From Methanomicrobiales archaeon (GTDB taxonomy: Archaea > Halobacteriota > Methanomicrobia > Methanomicrobiales > JACTUA01): DNA of 6,178 nt. Each line of letters begins with the position of its first letter. Positions within the stretch are counted from its first letter, which is position 1. The notes under the pieces were generated by a model that had not been told where the DNA came from, ran no database searches, and was given only the letters and a program-made list of their open reading frames with translations. Location of the stretch: assembly GCA_028678885.1 (NCBI GenBank), contig JAJRCP010000124.1:1-6178 (forward strand), read 5' to 3'. Below, piece by piece: positions 5,832-6,178 of the stretch. Both the position numbers and the translations under genes were made by a program.

Positions 5832-6178
5832 TCTCCGCAGGATCCCATCCGGACCAGGGTGCTATCTGTTCAGGGAGGCCTCCGGGGAGATTCTGTACAT
5901 CGGAAAGGCGAAGGATCTGCATCACCGAGTGACAAGCTACTTCCAGAAGGTAAACCATGATCCAAAAACCCTGCAGATGATCTCCCATATCGCGTCCGCT
6001 GATGTGATGGTCACGAATAATGAAGTGGAAGCCTTGATCCTAGAGAATAATCTGATCAAGCATCACCAACCGAAATACAATATCAACCTAAAGGACGCAA
6101 AAAATTATGCCTATATTCAGCTGACACAGGAGGAATTTCCCCGCATTGGAATTGCCCGGAGACCCGCCATAAAGGGTC
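5818..6178 (+). CDS. uvrC: Excinuclease ABC subunit C (UvrC), 3' part outside window
   Basis: UvrC is the dual nuclease that cuts on both sides of a lesion held by UvrB. The first 120 codons are visible and carry the GIY-YIG nuclease domain, which makes the 3' incision. The start MPPLDLRRIPSGPGCYLF leads to GCY at 14-16 (in place of GVY) and LYIGKAKDL at 26-34. It continues with catalytic R37, SYF (40-42), and EVEALILENNLIK, whose E76 is the metal ligand at the same number as in Thermotoga maritima UvrC. The block PKYNINLKDAKNYAYIQL follows, also typical. The frame is open at the right edge, so the UVR motif, the RNase H-like 5' nuclease and the HhH domains are not seen. The ATG lies 14 bases inside uvrA in another frame, so the pair is co-transcribed. 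LHHRV replaces the usual basic LRKRV, a minor variant. Confidence 0.97.
   Translation, partial: MPPLDLRRIPSGPGCYLFREASGEILYIGKAKDLHHRVTSYFQKVNHDPKTLQMISHIASADVMVTNNEVEALILENNLIKHHQPKYNINLKDAKNYAYIQLTQEEFPRIGIARRPAIKG

Noticed and set aside
1..6178. Search for tRNA, rRNA, CRISPR arrays, insertion sequences, attachment sites and toxin-antitoxin or defence genes
   Set aside because: I saw no cloverleaf arms, regularly spaced repeats, transposase motifs or terminal inverted repeats by eye on either strand, and the large genes leave little room.

Overview
The window looks like ordinary chromosome from a mesophilic euryarchaeon, most likely a methanogen of the Methanomicrobia. I infer this from AT-rich TATA-like boxes, a T-tract archaeal-type terminator, a membrane-anchored eukaryotic-like Ser/Thr kinase, a long CBS/DRTGG-containing family II pyrophosphatase, and bacterial-type UvrA and UvrC, which mesophilic methanogens and haloarchaea are known to carry. 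No single feature proves the taxon. All supported genes are on the + strand.

Layout: (1) 2-973, the C-terminal part of a membrane-anchored Ser/Thr protein kinase, cut by the window edge and followed by a T8 terminator. (2) 974-1335, a gap that at first looks non-coding but holds a TATA-like promoter and a broken rubredoxin gene (1072-1241). The two CxxC iron-binding halves lie in different frames, separated by one missing base in an A-run, and several core residues are lost. (3) 1336-2985, a manganese-type family II inorganic pyrophosphatase with a regulatory CBS-DRTGG-CBS insert. (4) 3021-5831, a full-length uvrA, overlapped by 14 bases by (5) 5818-6178, the N-terminal 120 codons of uvrC, which runs off the window.

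uvrA and uvrC form a translationally coupled excision-repair operon: UvrA recognises damage and the UvrC GIY-YIG domain makes the 3' incision. uvrB is not in the window. The pyrophosphatase pulls biosynthetic reactions forward by removing PPi and is probably tuned by adenine nucleotides. It has no evident functional link to the kinase or to repair. I see no new multi-gene system. The most interesting object is the rubredoxin remnant, with the question of whether it is a pseudogene, an assembly error in A-runs, or a recoded gene.
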